From NCBI RefSeq assembly GCF_000341105.1, contig NZ_ANBB01000044.1, forward strand, positions 106,463-170,462: a stretch of DNA of 64,000 nucleotides, read 5' to 3'. This DNA comes from Nocardiopsis potens DSM 45234 (GTDB taxonomy: Bacteria > Actinomycetota > Actinomycetes > Streptosporangiales > Streptosporangiaceae). This document shows positions 51,936 to 61,022 of this stretch, piece after piece. Each line of letters starts with the position of its first letter. The stretch's first letter is position 1. The notes below the pieces were generated by a model that searched no databases, was not told the DNA's origin, and worked only from the letters and a program-made list of their open reading frames with translations. A program made the translations under genes and the position numbers.

Positions 51936-54161
51936 TCAGGCGTCCGCGCCCGGGTGGTCGAAGGAGCCGTCCGGGCGGACCTTCGGCAGCTCGGAGCGGG
52001 GTTCGCCGCCGGGCAGCGCGGGCTCCACCGGGCCGCGCTCCTCGGGCTCCTCCTTCTCCTCGCCCTCCTCGGCCTCGGCGGCCCCGTCCTCCTCCTTGGT
52101 GAAGCCGTAGATCCCGTCGTAGATCTCCCGGGCGATCGGCGCGGCGGTCTCGCCGCCGGTGCCGCCCTTGGGGACCAGGACCACCACGGCCAGCCGCGGG
52201 TCGTCGGCCGGCGCGTAGGAGGCGAACCAGGCCGAGGACTCGCTGCCCAGCGCCGAGGCGGAACCGGTCTTGCCGGCGATGGAGACCTCGTCCTGCGGGA
52301 ACCCGTTGAACGCCCCGGCGGCCGTACCGGACTTGGGCACCTCGGTCAGCGCCGACTGCAGGTAGGACAGGACCTCGCCGGGGATCTGCAGCTCGCCCGC
52401 CTTCTCCGGCTCGATCCGCTGCACTTGCTCGCCGTCCGGGGAGACCAGGGCCTTCCCGACCCGGGGCTGCCACAGCGTGCCGCCGTTGGCGATGGCCGCG
52501 TAGGCCCGGGCCAGCTGCAGCGGGGTGACCAGCACGTCGCCCTGGCCGATGGAGAAGTTCACCGCGTCACCGGCCCGCCACCGGTAGCCGTCGGTGCAGT
52601 TCTCCTCGGCCACCGAGCGCAGGTAGGAGGCGCGCTGCGGGTCGTCGACGTCGGGGTAGCCCTCCTCGGCCCGCTTGCAGCTCTCCTCCTTGGTCGCGTC
52701 CCACAGCTCCTTCTTCCAGTCCCGGCTGGGGATCCGCCCGGCGGCCTCGTGCGGCAGGTCGATCCCGGTGGGCTCGCCGAAGCCGAAGCCCTCCGCGGTC
52801 TTCCGGAACACGTCGGCCGTCTCCCCGGTCGGCGCGGAGCCGCCGTCGGCCTTCCACTGGTCGTAGGCGAGCTGGTAGAAGACGGTGTTGCAGGAGACCA
52901 CGATGGCCCGGTGCAGGCTGAGCGAGCCGTGCGTGGTGCCCTCGTAGTTCTCGAAGGACCGGTTGCCGACGCTGATCGAGGAGGGGCAGGCGTAGGTGCC
53001 CTCGAGGTCGGCCCCGCCGGCCACCCCCGCGGCCAGCGAGGAGACCTTGAAGGTGGAGGCCGGCGGATACTGGCCCTGGGTGACCCGGGAGGTCAGCGGG
53101 TTGCCGGCCTTCTCGCTGAGCAGCTCGTCGAAGGTCTCCTGGTCGATGCCGCCGTTCCACACCGACGGGTCGTAGCTCGGCAGGCTGGCCATCGCCACCA
53201 CGCCGCCGTTCCGCACGTCCAGCACCACGGCCGCCCCGGCCTCGGTCGGCTTCCCGGAGGACCTGGCCCTCTCGATCCCCGCGGCCAGCGCCTTCTCGGT
53301 GATCTCCTGGACCCGCGCGTCCATGTGGGTCACCAGGTGCATGCCGGGCTCGGGGGCCTTCTCCCGGACCACCCCGGTCACCTGGCCCCGGTTGTTCACC
53401 GCCAGGGTGCGCACCCCGGCGGTGCCGCGCAGCCGGTCGTCGTAGACCGCCTCCAGCCCGTCCCGGCCCACCTGGTCCACCCCGCTGAACTGGGCGCGCA
53501 GCTCCTCGCGGGCCTCCAGCTCCTCCTGGGTGACCGGCTGCAGGTAGCCCAGGACCTGGGCGGCGCCGGTCTCCAGCGGGTAGTCGCGCACGGCGAGCTG
53601 CTGCGCGGAGATGCCGGGGAAGTCCTCGCGGCGCTCCAGGATCTGCAGCGCCTCCTGCGGCTCCACCCCCTCGGCCAGGGTGACCGGCTGGTAGGGCGAG
53701 CCCGGCCAGCACGGCCGGCTCACGTCCGGGCCGCACAGCCGCATCCGCTTCTGCAGCTCCTCCAGGGGCTCGCCGACCACCTCGGCGACGCGCGCCAGGA
53801 CCTCCGCGCCGCCGTCCTCCCGCTCGCGCAGGGCGTGGAAGTCGGCCGAGACGACCAGCTCGACCCGGTTGCCGACCATCGGCCGCCCGGCCGCGTCCAC
53901 GATCAGCCCGCGGGTGGCCGGCACGATCAGGTCCTGGGTCCGGTTGGAGGCGGCCAGCTCGGCGTAGTGGTCGCCCAGCGGCACCTGCAGGTACCACAGC
54001 CGGACCGTCAGCACCGCGAGCAGGGAGAGCACCAGGACCTGGGCGGCGATCATCCCGGCCCGCCCGGTGGTGCGCTCCCCCGGCCTCGGCGCGGGCCGGG
54101 CGCCGCTGCGCCCGCTCCGGGCGTCCCGGAAGTACCGGCGCTCCTTGCGCTCCTGCCTCAT
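51936..54161 (-). CDS. mrdA: Penicillin-binding protein 2 (transpeptidase)
   Basis: The 741-residue class B PBP crosslinks peptidoglycan with RodA. A basic cytoplasmic tail is followed by one membrane helix (about residues 37-57), a pedestal domain (SNRTQDLIVPATRGLIVDAAGRP) and the transpeptidase with SxxK as STFK near 368, SCN near 424 and KTGSA near 628. Two Cys pairs (RLCGPDVSRPCWP, ESCKRAEE, ENCTDG) may form disulfides outside. The C-terminal 60 residues are Glu/Pro-rich. ATG 54161 overlaps the mreD stop by four bases, which fixes the start. Confidence 0.95.
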   Translation of the reverse strand: MRQERKERRYFRDARSGRSGARPAPRPGERTTGRAGMIAAQVLVLSLLAVLTVRLWYLQVPLGDHYAELAASNRTQDLIVPATRGLIVDAAGRPMVGNRVELVVSADFHALREREDGGAEVLARVAEVVGEPLEELQKRMRLCGPDVSRPCWPGSPYQPVTLAEGVEPQEALQILERREDFPGISAQQLAVRDYPLETGAAQVLGYLQPVTQEELEAREELRAQFSGVDQVGRDGLEAVYDDRLRGTAGVRTLAVNNRGQVTGVVREKAPEPGMHLVTHMDARVQEITEKALAAGIERARSSGKPTEAGAAVVLDVRNGGVVAMASLPSYDPSVWNGGIDQETFDELLSEKAGNPLTSRVTQGQYPPASTFKVSSLAAGVAGGADLEGTYACPSSISVGNRSFENYEGTTHGSLSLHRAIVVSCNTVFYQLAYDQWKADGGSAPTGETADVFRKTAEGFGFGEPTGIDLPHEAAGRIPSRDWKKELWDATKEESCKRAEEGYPDVDDPQRASYLRSVAEENCTDGYRWRAGDAVNFSIGQGDVLVTPLQLARAYAAIANGGTLWQPRVGKALVSPDGEQVQRIEPEKAGELQIPGEVLSYLQSALTEVPKSGTAAGAFNGFPQDEVSIAGKTGSASALGSESSAWFASYAPADDPRLAVVVLVPKGGTGGETAAPIAREIYDGIYGFTKEEDGAAEAEEGEEKEEPEERGPVEPALPGGEPRSELPKVRPDGSFDHPGADA

Positions 54162-54712
54162 CCGCGCCACCCTCCGCCGATCCGCACCGGCGCCACCGGC
54201 GGCCCCAGCCCGTCGTAGCGCTCCGAGTCCAGCAGCCGGAGCAGCCGCTCCGCCGGGGCCAGCAGCACCGGGGCGACCAGCATCGTGGCCAGCACGGTGG
54301 CCGGGACGGCGAACGCCGCGGCGGCCCAGCCGACCCGCGGGTCGGCCAGCACCGCGCCGAGCAGCGCGAAGCCGACCGCGGTGCCCAGCGAGGCCGCGGC
54401 CGCCACCCCGTACCGGGCCCATGCGCTCCGGACCTCGCTCCGGCCGTGCCGGCTCACCAGGTAGCCGACCAGGCAGTACAGGAGCGCGAACCGCCCGGCC
54501 TCGTGGTCGGCGGGGGGCAGCAGGTCGACGGCGAGCCCGCAGGCGAACCCCGCCGCCGCGGCGCCCGCCGGGCCCGAGTGCAGGGCGACCGCGACCAGGA
54601 CGAGCAGCACCGCGTCGGGCACCGCCCCCCACGGCAGCGGCAGCCGGTCGACCACGCCCACCTGCAGCAGCACCGCGGCCACCAGGAGGACCGCGCTCAC
54701 CGCCCGCTTCAT
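54158..54712 (-). CDS. mreD: Rod shape-determining protein MreD
   Basis: The 184-residue integral membrane protein has five or six helices and starts with the typical short N-terminus before AVLLVAAVLLQVGVVDRLPLPWGAVPD. It belongs to the elongation complex. It overlaps mreC upstream and mrdA downstream by four bases each, so translation is coupled along the cluster. Sequence conservation in MreD is low; the call rests on topology and position. Confidence 0.92.
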   Translation of the reverse strand: MKRAVSAVLLVAAVLLQVGVVDRLPLPWGAVPDAVLLVLVAVALHSGPAGAAAAGFACGLAVDLLPPADHEAGRFALLYCLVGYLVSRHGRSEVRSAWARYGVAAAASLGTAVGFALLGAVLADPRVGWAAAAFAVPATVLATMLVAPVLLAPAERLLRLLDSERYDGLGPPVAPVRIGGGWRG

Positions 54713-55629
54713 CCCTGCTCCTCCTTCGGCGGCCGGCCGGCGTCGGTCGGCGGTTCGGAGGGCAGCACCGCGTCCCGCGGGTCCTCCTCCGGGGCGGCCA
54801 GCACCACGCCCACGATGTCCAGCGCGTCCAGGTCGACCATGGGCCGGACCTCGGCGGTGCGGGTCAGCGCCCCCGGGGTGTCGCGGACCTCGGTGACCGT
54901 GCCCACCGGGACGCCGGGGACGAACGGCGCGCCGTCGTGCGACCCCATGGTGACGATCCGATCCCCCTCGGCGATCTTCGCGTCGGCCCGCAGCAGCTCC
55001 AGCTCGGCGGGGGCGCGGGAGTCCAGCGGGTGCGACCGGCCGTGCACCGCGCCGATCTGCCCGGTGGACTCCATCCGGACGCCCACCGACGAGGCGCCGT
55101 CGCTGATCAGCAGCACGGTGCTGGTCCGCTCCGCGGCCCGCACCACCCGGCCGACCAGGCCGCCGCCCTCGATCACGGTCATGTTCGGCCGCACCCCGTC
55201 GCGGGTCCCCACGTCCAGGGTGACCGCGTCGGCGTAGCCGCCGGTGCCCACCCTGGTCACCGAGCGGGCCGGCAGCATCTCGTAGCCGCCCAGCCCGGAC
55301 AGCTGGAGCAGCTCCTCCAGGTCGCGGGCGCGGCGGTCGTCCAGGTCCCGGGCGGCGAGCTCGGCGGCGAGCTCGCTGTTGCGCCGCTCCAGCTCGTCGA
55401 TGCGCCGTTCGGCGCCGGGTGCGGCGGCGATCGCGGCGGCGGCGCCGGTGACCGGCCGGAAGACCACCGAGGCGGCCTCCGACACCGGGGCGAACGCGGC
55501 CGCGGCCGCGTGCCGCCCGGCGGAGGTCAGCGGATGCGGCTCCTCGCCGGCGTCCACCGCCATCAGCCCCACCGACGCGGCGGCCAGCACCGCCAGGACC
55601 GCCCGGCGGCGGATGCGCTCGCGCCGCAT
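54709..55629 (-). CDS. mreC: Cell shape-determining protein MreC
   Basis: The 306-residue protein has an N-terminal membrane helix (RRRAVLAVLAAASVGLMAV), a coiled coil (ERRIDELERRNSELAAELAARDLDDRRARDLEELL, about residues 80-115) and the two beta-barrel domains of MreC (ARSVTRVGTGGYADAVTLDVGTRDGVRPNMTVI). It links the MreB filament system to PBP2 outside the membrane. The last 40 residues are Pro/Glu-rich. It starts 1 base after the mreB stop. Confidence 0.94.
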   Translation of the reverse strand: MRRERIRRRAVLAVLAAASVGLMAVDAGEEPHPLTSAGRHAAAAAFAPVSEAASVVFRPVTGAAAAIAAAPGAERRIDELERRNSELAAELAARDLDDRRARDLEELLQLSGLGGYEMLPARSVTRVGTGGYADAVTLDVGTRDGVRPNMTVIEGGGLVGRVVRAAERTSTVLLISDGASSVGVRMESTGQIGAVHGRSHPLDSRAPAELELLRADAKIAEGDRIVTMGSHDGAPFVPGVPVGTVTEVRDTPGALTRTAEVRPMVDLDALDIVGVVLAAPEEDPRDAVLPSEPPTDAGRPPKEEQG

Positions 55630-55630
55630 G

Positions 55631-56665
55631 TCAGCGCCGCCGTTCCGGAACGAGGACCTGGTTCAGCCGCTCGAAGTTCTCCACGCAGGTGCCGGAGCCC
55701 AGGGCCACCGAGTCCAGCGCGTTCTCCGCCAGATGGATGGGCATCCCGGTCTCGTGCCGGAGCCGGTCGCCCAGGCCGCGCAGGAGCGCGCCGCCGCCGG
55801 TGACCGCGATGCCCCGGTCCATGATGTCCCCGGACAGCTCCGGCGGGCACTTGTCCAGGGTGGTGCGGACCGCGTCGACGATCGCGGTGACCGACTCCTC
55901 GATGGCCTGGCGGACGTCGGCGGCCGAGATCACCACCGTCTTGGGCAGGCCGCTGACCAGGTCGCGGCCGCGCACCTCGGCGTGCATCTCCTCCGAGCCG
56001 GTCGGGTAGGCCGAGCCGATGGCGACCTTGAGCTCCTCCGCGGTGCGCTCCCCGATCATCAGGGAGAACTCCTTCTTCACGTAGGTGCCGATCGCCTCGT
56101 CCAGCTCGTCCCCGCCGACCCGCAGGGACTGGGAGGTGACGATGCCGCCCATGGAGATCACCGCGACCTCGGTGGTGCCGCCGCCGATGTCGACCACCAT
56201 GTTCCCGGTGGGCTCGTGCACCGGCAGCCCGGCGCCGATCGCGGCGGCCATCGGCTCCTCGACGATGTGCACCCGGCGCGCGCCGGCCTGGTAGCCGGCC
56301 TCCTTGACGGCGCGGTGCTCCACCGAGGTGATCCCGCTGGGCACCGCGACCACCACCCGGGGCTTGGCGAAGTGCCGGCGGCGGTGGATCTTCTGGATGA
56401 AGTAGCGCAGCATGCGCTCGGTGATCTCGAAGTCGGCGATGACGCCGTCCTTCAGCGGGCGGATCGCGGTGATGTTGCTCGGCGTGCGCCCGATCATCTG
56501 CTTGGCGTCCGTGCCGACCGCCACGATCTTGCCGGTGGAGGTGTTGAGGGCCACGACCGAGGGCTCGTTCAGCACGATCCCCCGGCCCCGCACGTACACC
56601 AGGGTGTTGGCGGTACCGAGATCGACCGCCATGTCGCGGCCGAGAAAGGCGAGATTGTTGGTCAT
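55631..56665 (-). CDS. mreB: Rod shape-determining protein MreB
   Basis: The 344-residue actin homologue guides lateral wall synthesis. It has phosphate-1 motif [13 protein letters not shown] near residue 14, [18 protein letters not shown], the phosphate-2 segment [16 protein letters not shown] and the adenosine motif [17 protein letters not shown] 56665 starts with [10 protein letters not shown], the membrane-binding N-terminus, and has GAGGA upstream. It is the first gene of mreBCD-mrdA-rodA. A nested palindrome lies 93 bases upstream (56758-56785). Confidence 0.97.
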   Translation of the reverse strand: MTNNLAFLGRDMAVDLGTANTLVYVRGRGIVLNEPSVVALNTSTGKIVAVGTDAKQMIGRTPSNITAIRPLKDGVIADFEITERMLRYFIQKIHRRRHFAKPRVVVAVPSGITSVEHRAVKEAGYQAGARRVHIVEEPMAAAIGAGLPVHEPTGNMVVDIGGGTTEVAVISMGGIVTSQSLRVGGDELDEAIGTYVKKEFSLMIGERTAEELKVAIGSAYPTGSEEMHAEVRGRDLVSGLPKTVVISAADVRQAIEESVTAIVDAVRTTLDKCPPELSGDIMDRGIAVTGGGALLRGLGDRLRHETGMPIHLAENALDSVALGSGTCVENFERLNQVLVPERRR

Positions 56666-56757
56666 ATATCGTCCTCAGCGGCACCGAAGGCCACGCATCG
56701 GCGCGAGGCGGGCAATACGGTCTCGATCGTGCACGGATGTGTATCCAGCACCCGTAT

Positions 56758-56785
56758 CGTAACGCTGAGCACTCAGACCGTTACG
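56758..56785. promoter_or_regulatory. Nested inverted repeat in the mreB promoter region
   Basis: CGTAACG (56758-56764) and CGTTACG (56779-56785) form the outer arms, and CTGAG/CTCAG (56765-56769, 56772-56776) the inner ones, with a 2-base asymmetry. The 28-bp site overlaps a possible -10 of the mreB promoter. A dimeric regulator site or RNA hairpin are the options. Confidence 0.5.
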
Positions 56786-56971
56786 CAAACACACCGAATC
56801 GTTGCCTTCTTGCCACCACAGAGAACGGATCGGCACCCTCCGGGATGACCCGCCCCGGAAAGGACGCTCCTCCTGCGCCGCTCCGACCTGCGCTTTCCGC
56901 CCGGTTCGCGGACGCTCCAGGCGGTTCGGGGCGGCCCCGGCCGGCCCGGAGACCGGCCCGGAAACGCCGAA

Positions 56972-57002
56972 GGCGCCGGGGGCGAGATCGCCGCCCGGCG
57001 CC
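56972..57002 (-). terminator. Two-step hairpin after ndk
   Basis: GGCGCCGGG (56972-56980) pairs with CCCGGCGCC (56994-57002) and an inner GGCGA/TCGCC stem nearly fills the gap. A shorter GCACGGC/GCCGTGC hairpin (57019-57036) lies between it and the ndk stop. Confidence 0.7.
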
Positions 57003-57040
57003 CGGGGCGCGGGTGACCGCACGGCCGGAGCCGTGCAGGG

Positions 57041-57451
57041 TCAGTGCTCGAGGTCGGGGAAGAAGAGCTTGATCTCCCGCTCGGCCGAGTAGGTCGAGTC
57101 CGAGCCGTGCACCACGTTGGCCTGGACCTCCAGGGCGAAGTCGCCGCGGATGGTGCCCGGGCCGGCCGAGACCGGGTCGGTGGCGCCGGCCAGCGCGCGG
57201 AACGCCTCGACCGCCCGCTCGCCCTCGACCACCATGGCGACCAGCGGGCCGCCGGTGATGAACTCGACCAGCGACGGGAAGAACGGCCGCTCGGCGTGCT
57301 CCTCGTAGTGCGTCTTGGCGGTCTCTTCGTCCAGCGTGCGCAGCTCCAGCGCGACGATCGCGAGGCCGCGGCGCTCGATGCGGGAGATCACCTCGCCGAT
57401 GATGTTCCGCCGGACGCCGTCGGGCTTGATCAGGACAAGGGTGCGCTCCAC
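57041..57451 (-). CDS. ndk: Nucleoside diphosphate kinase
   Basis: The 136-residue enzyme equilibrates nucleoside triphosphates. It begins [15 protein letters not shown] and carries the phospho-histidine in NVVHGSDS near residue 115, followed by [10 protein letters not shown]. The length is standard. GTG 57451 has GAGGAG 9 bases upstream. The gene follows folC and DUF4233, the usual actinobacterial order, but here a palindromic element with flanking direct repeats lies between (57579-57706). Confidence 0.98.
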   Translation of the reverse strand: MERTLVLIKPDGVRRNIIGEVISRIERRGLAIVALELRTLDEETAKTHYEEHAERPFFPSLVEFITGGPLVAMVVEGERAVEAFRALAGATDPVSAGPGTIRGDFALEVQANVVHGSDSTYSAEREIKLFFPDLEH

Positions 57452-57578
57452 GGTGAATTACTCCTCAGGGCTGATGGGCGTCGGACGGCGCGGGCCCGGT
57501 GTTCCGGTCCGCGCACGAGGGGGCTCCGGACGGCCCTGCCGACCGCCACACTACCGCGCCCGCCGCACCGCCCGGCGC

Positions 57579-57706
57579 GGCTTCGCACAGGCCGCTCATG
57601 GCCCCTCTCCCCCGATGATCTTGACGTTGCGGCCCTATCAGAGCGCTCTGATAGGGCCGCAACGTCAAGATCATCGCCCGGGGGCGGGCTTCGCACAGGC
57701 CGCTCA
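57579..57706. repeat. 20-bp direct repeats flanking palindrome copy 2
   Basis: GGCTTCGCACAGGCCGCTCA occurs at 57579-57598 and again at 57687-57706, on both sides of the 64-bp palindrome. The right copy contains the stop codon of the DUF4233 gene. The arrangement looks like a target duplication or a local tandem duplication around the palindrome. Confidence 0.8.
57613..57676. repeat. 64-bp perfect palindromic element, copy 2
   Basis: Arms 57613-57644 and 57645-57676 are exact reverse complements over 32 bases. Compared with copy 1 it has CTTGACGTTG for CTCGACGCTG and CCCTAT for GGGCAG in the left arm, with the matching change in the right arm each time. The outer CGATGATCT and the centre CAGAGCGCTCTG are the same. 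Flanks share CCCCC(A)GGG on one side and GGGG-AGAGG-GGCC on the other. Confidence 0.9.
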
Positions 57707-58051
57707 GGCCGCCTGGGGGCCGGCCCCGTCCTCCGCGGCCGCCTTCATCGCGTCGGTCCGGCGGCCCAGCACCACCCCGGCCGTCCACAGCCCGGCGAAG
57801 ACGATGCCCAGCAGCGCCAGCCCGGGCACCAGGAAGCCGCTGACCAGGAAGGCCGCCTGGAGGACCCAGCCGGCGTAGTGCGCCCAGCGGAACCGCTGCA
57901 GCCCGGCCAGGACCAGGGCCGCGGCGGCCAGGCCGCCCCAGACCCCGCCCGCGACCGCGGGCGAGAACCCCGCGAGGTTGATCGCGACCGGCACCGCCAG
58001 GCCGATCACCACGACCTCGAAGGCCAGCACCACCGCGCAGATCGTCCGCAC
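57704..58051 (-). CDS. DUF4233 membrane protein
   Basis: The 115-residue product has four hydrophobic segments (VVLAFEVVVIGLAVPVAI, GGLAAAALVLAGL, GWVLQAAFLVSGFLVPGLALL, VFAGLWTAGVVL) and a short acidic C-terminus. DUF4233 genes lie directly after folC in many actinobacteria; their role is not known. GTG 58051 is 1 base beyond the folC stop, so it is coupled to folC. The stop codon falls inside a 20-bp direct repeat. Confidence 0.85.
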   Translation of the reverse strand: MRTICAVVLAFEVVVIGLAVPVAINLAGFSPAVAGGVWGGLAAAALVLAGLQRFRWAHYAGWVLQAAFLVSGFLVPGLALLGIVFAGLWTAGVVLGRRTDAMKAAAEDGAGPQAA

Positions 58052-58052
58052 G

Positions 58053-59399
58053 TCACTCCCCCTTGAGCAGCAGGCCGGCGTCGCCGGCGGTCACCACGGA
58101 ACCGGTGATCAGCACGCCGGTCCCGGAGGTCTCCCCGGTCTCCTCGGCGCGCCCGATCGCCAGCTCGATCGCGTCGTCCAGGCGCGGCGCCGCGAGCACC
58201 CGCTCGGCGCCGAAGATCGGCTCGGCGATCCGGGCCAGCTCCTCCGGCGCGAGCGAGCGCGGCGAGGAGTTCCGGGTCACCACGATCTCGGTGACCAGCG
58301 GCTCCAGCGGTTCCAGGATGCCCTCGACGTCCTTGTCCGCCATGATCGCGACCAGGGCGATCAGCCGGGTGAAGCCGAACGACTCCTCCACCGCCGCCAC
58401 CGAGGCGGCCATCCCGGCCGGGTTGTGCGCCGCGTCCAGGATGACCGTCGGGCCGCGCCGCACCACCTCCAGCCGGCCCGGCGAGCCGACCTGGGCCAGC
58501 GCCTCGCCGACCAGCTCCGGGTCGAGCGCGTCGTCGCCCTCGGCGGGGGCGGCGAACGCCTCCACCGCCGCGATCGCCACAGCGGCGTTGCCCGCCTGGT
58601 GCTCCCCGTACAGCGGGAGGAAGAGGTTCTCGTAGCCGCCGCGCAGCCCCTTGACCGTGATCAGCTGCCCGCCGAGCGCGACCTCCCGGTGCGCCACGCC
58701 GAACTCCAGGCCCTCCCGGGCCACCGTGGCGCCGGTCTCCGAGGCCCGGCGGACCAGCACCTCGGCGGCGGCCAGCGGCTGCTGCGCCAGCACCGCGATC
58801 GACCCGGGCTTGATGATCCCGGACTTCTCCTCGGCGATGCCCTCCACCGTGTCCGGCAGGAAGTCGGTGTGGTCGATGCCGATCGGGGTGACCACGGCCA
58901 CGTCGCCGTCGGCGACGTTGGTGGCGTCCCAGGTGCCGCCCATGCCGACCTCGATCACCGCCACGTCCACCGGGGCGTCGGCGAAGAGCGCGTAGGCCAT
59001 CACCGTGAGCACCTCGAAGAAGGAGAGCGGCACGTCGGAGCCCTGGTCGACCATCTGCACGTAGGGCAGCACGTCGTCGTAGGCGGCGACGAAGGCCTCC
59101 TCGGAGACCGGCTCGCCGTCCACCACGATCCGCTCGCGCATGGTGCGCAGGTGCGGACTGGTGTAGCGGCCCACGCGCAGCCGCCGCTCACGCAGCAGCG
59201 CGTCGGCGATCCGCGCGGTGGAGGTCTTGCCGTTGGTGCCGGTGATGTGGATGATCCGGTAGTTGCGCTGCGGATCACCGAGCAGGTCGAGGACCTCCCG
59301 GACCCGCTCGATGGTGGGGTCGATGTCGGTCTCGACCCGGCGGGCCGTGATCTCGGCCATCACCTGCTGGTAGCGCTCGTGCGCGCCGGGCTTGCTCAT
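58053..59399 (-). CDS. folC: Folylpolyglutamate synthase / dihydrofolate synthase
   Basis: The 448-residue Mur-ligase-family enzyme adds glutamates to (dihydro)folate. The P-loop is GTNGKTSTA at 54-62, followed by SPHLRTMRERI, GMGGTWDATN, PIGIDHTDFLPDT with the conserved His/Asp, EKSGIIKPG and the C-terminal-domain LDAAHNP. ATG 59399 (SKPGAHERYQ) starts the conserved part. The DUF4233 gene follows at once. Next to it, on the opposite strand, is a second FolC-like gene. Confidence 0.95.
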   Translation of the reverse strand: MSKPGAHERYQQVMAEITARRVETDIDPTIERVREVLDLLGDPQRNYRIIHITGTNGKTSTARIADALLRERRLRVGRYTSPHLRTMRERIVVDGEPVSEEAFVAAYDDVLPYVQMVDQGSDVPLSFFEVLTVMAYALFADAPVDVAVIEVGMGGTWDATNVADGDVAVVTPIGIDHTDFLPDTVEGIAEEKSGIIKPGSIAVLAQQPLAAAEVLVRRASETGATVAREGLEFGVAHREVALGGQLITVKGLRGGYENLFLPLYGEHQAGNAAVAIAAVEAFAAPAEGDDALDPELVGEALAQVGSPGRLEVVRRGPTVILDAAHNPAGMAASVAAVEESFGFTRLIALVAIMADKDVEGILEPLEPLVTEIVVTRNSSPRSLAPEELARIAEPIFGAERVLAAPRLDDAIELAIGRAEETGETSGTGVLITGSVVTAGDAGLLLKGE

Positions 59400-59677
59400 G
59401 GCGTCGCTCTGGTCGGGGTGAACACGCCTCCAGCCTACTGACCGCGCGCGGTGCCGCCGTCCCGCCCCGCGCATGGCCGATCGCACATCCCGGCCCGCGC
59501 CCCGGCCCTCCGGCCCGCGCCCGGGGCCCTCCGCCGCCGCTCCCTCCGGCCGGGCGTCCGGCCGCCCCTCCCCCGCGCCCCTCCCGGCGGCCGCCCGGGC
59601 GCGGTCCCGCGGTGCCCCTCGCGCCGGCCCCGCCTCCTCCGCCCCGGACCGCCCCCGCGGTGCTGTAGAACTGGCGC

Positions 59678-60943
59678 ATGTCCGATTTCGAACCCGCCCC
59701 CGGCGTCTTCACCGAGGAGTGGGACGCCCGCGCCCCCGGTGAGCGCCGCAGCCTGCCCCGGATGGCCGCCCTCCTGCGCGAGCTGGGCGACCCGCAGGAC
59801 GCGGTGCCGGTGCTCGGCGTGGTCGGCTCCAAGGGCAAGGGCACGACGGCCGCGTTCGCCTCGGCCCGGCTGGCCGCCGCCGGGCTGCGGGTGGTGACCG
59901 TCACCGGGCCGAGCCACCGCAGCCACCGCGAACGGGTCCGGGTGGACGGCCGCGCGGTCTCCGCGGAGCGGCTGGAGGCCCTGGCCGCCCGGATCGCCGC
60001 GGCCCGGGACCGGCTGCCCGCCCCGGACGGCGGCTACCTGGGCCCCAACGGCCTGTTCCTGGCGGCCGGCCTGGTGGAGGCGGTGCGGATCGGCGCCGAC
60101 GCGTGCGTGCTGGAGGCCGGGATGGGCGGGCGCCGCGACGACCTGTCGCTGACCGGCCCCCGGGTGGTCGCGCTGGGCTCGGTCTTCGCCGAGCACATCG
60201 GCGTGCTCGGGGACACCCCGGCCGAGATCGCCGCGGAGAAGGCCGGCGTCTGCAGCCCGCGCACCGAGGCCTTCGTGCACCTGCCCCAGGACCCCGGGCC
60301 GGACCGCGCGATGCGCGCCGCCCTCCGCGAGGCCTGCGCCGGCCGGGTCGCCCCCGAGCAGGTCGACCCCGCCTCCGGCGCCCCCGGCCTGCTCGCCCCC
60401 GGCCTCCGCCCGGCCGGGCTCTCCGCCTCCTCCGCGGTGCTCGGGCACGCCGCGGCCGAGCGGATGCTCCGCGTCCTCGGCCGGGACCCCTCCGCCGACG
60501 ACCCGGCGCGCACCGCCGCCGTGCTCGGCTCGGTCCGCCTGCCCGGCCGCCTCTCCCACCACCGGATCGGCACCGCCCGGCTGATCGTCGACTCCGCCAT
60601 CGACCGCACCGGGATCCGCGCCGCCCTGGAGCACGCCCGCGCGCACTGGCCCCGGATCGACCACGTGCTGCTCTGCTTCCCCGACCACAAGGACGTCCCC
60701 GGCGCCATCGCCGAACTCGCCGGCCTCCCGGTCACCGCCGCCGACCTCCCCCTGGCCCACCTGCGCTTCGACCGCGATCTGCCGCCGCACTGGCACCGGG
60801 TGCACTCCACCGACCTGACCCCCGCCTCCGTCGCCGCCCTCGGCGACCACATCCTCGCCCTGGGCACGGTCTACTTCGCCGCCCGCCTCCTCACCCTGGC
60901 CGGCGCCGACACCGAGCTCATGTTCGACGCCGGGGCGCACTGA
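59678..60943 (+). CDS. Divergent Mur-ligase / FolC-like paralogue
   Basis: The 421-residue product has a FolC-like order of motifs: LGVVGSKGKGTTAAF with P-loop at 50-57, TGPSHRSHRERVRVDGR (FolC has SPHL..ERI), LEAGMGGRRDD, GSVFAEHIGVLGDTPAEIAAEKAGV and a C-terminal Rossmann part (LLCFPDHKDVPGAIAELAG). FolC's DAAHNP is replaced by DSAID. So it binds ATP and probably adds an amino acid to a carboxylate, but the substrate pocket differs from folate synthases. It is divergent from folC with 278 bases between. The substrate is unknown. Confidence 0.75.
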   Translation: MSDFEPAPGVFTEEWDARAPGERRSLPRMAALLRELGDPQDAVPVLGVVGSKGKGTTAAFASARLAAAGLRVVTVTGPSHRSHRERVRVDGRAVSAERLEALAARIAAARDRLPAPDGGYLGPNGLFLAAGLVEAVRIGADACVLEAGMGGRRDDLSLTGPRVVALGSVFAEHIGVLGDTPAEIAAEKAGVCSPRTEAFVHLPQDPGPDRAMRAALREACAGRVAPEQVDPASGAPGLLAPGLRPAGLSASSAVLGHAAAERMLRVLGRDPSADDPARTAAVLGSVRLPGRLSHHRIGTARLIVDSAIDRTGIRAALEHARAHWPRIDHVLLCFPDHKDVPGAIAELAGLPVTAADLPLAHLRFDRDLPPHWHRVHSTDLTPASVAALGDHILALGTVYFAARLLTLAGADTELMFDAGAH

Positions 60944-61022
60944 GCCGGCGGCGCGGAGGCGGACACGGCGGCGCCCCGCCCCTCCCCGGAGCGGACCGGG
61001 GAGGAGCGGCTTTGCCTACGGC

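Larger units (their letters stand above)
56666..57040. other. 375-bp region upstream of mreB
   Basis: It should hold the mreB promoter and the ndk terminator. Bases 56700-56815 are less GC-rich than the average. They include the palindrome at 56758-56785 and a minus-strand TACGAT box overlapping it, but no good -35 at standard spacing. Two GC hairpins near 57000 belong to the end of ndk. No coding frame is convincing. Confidence 0.5.
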
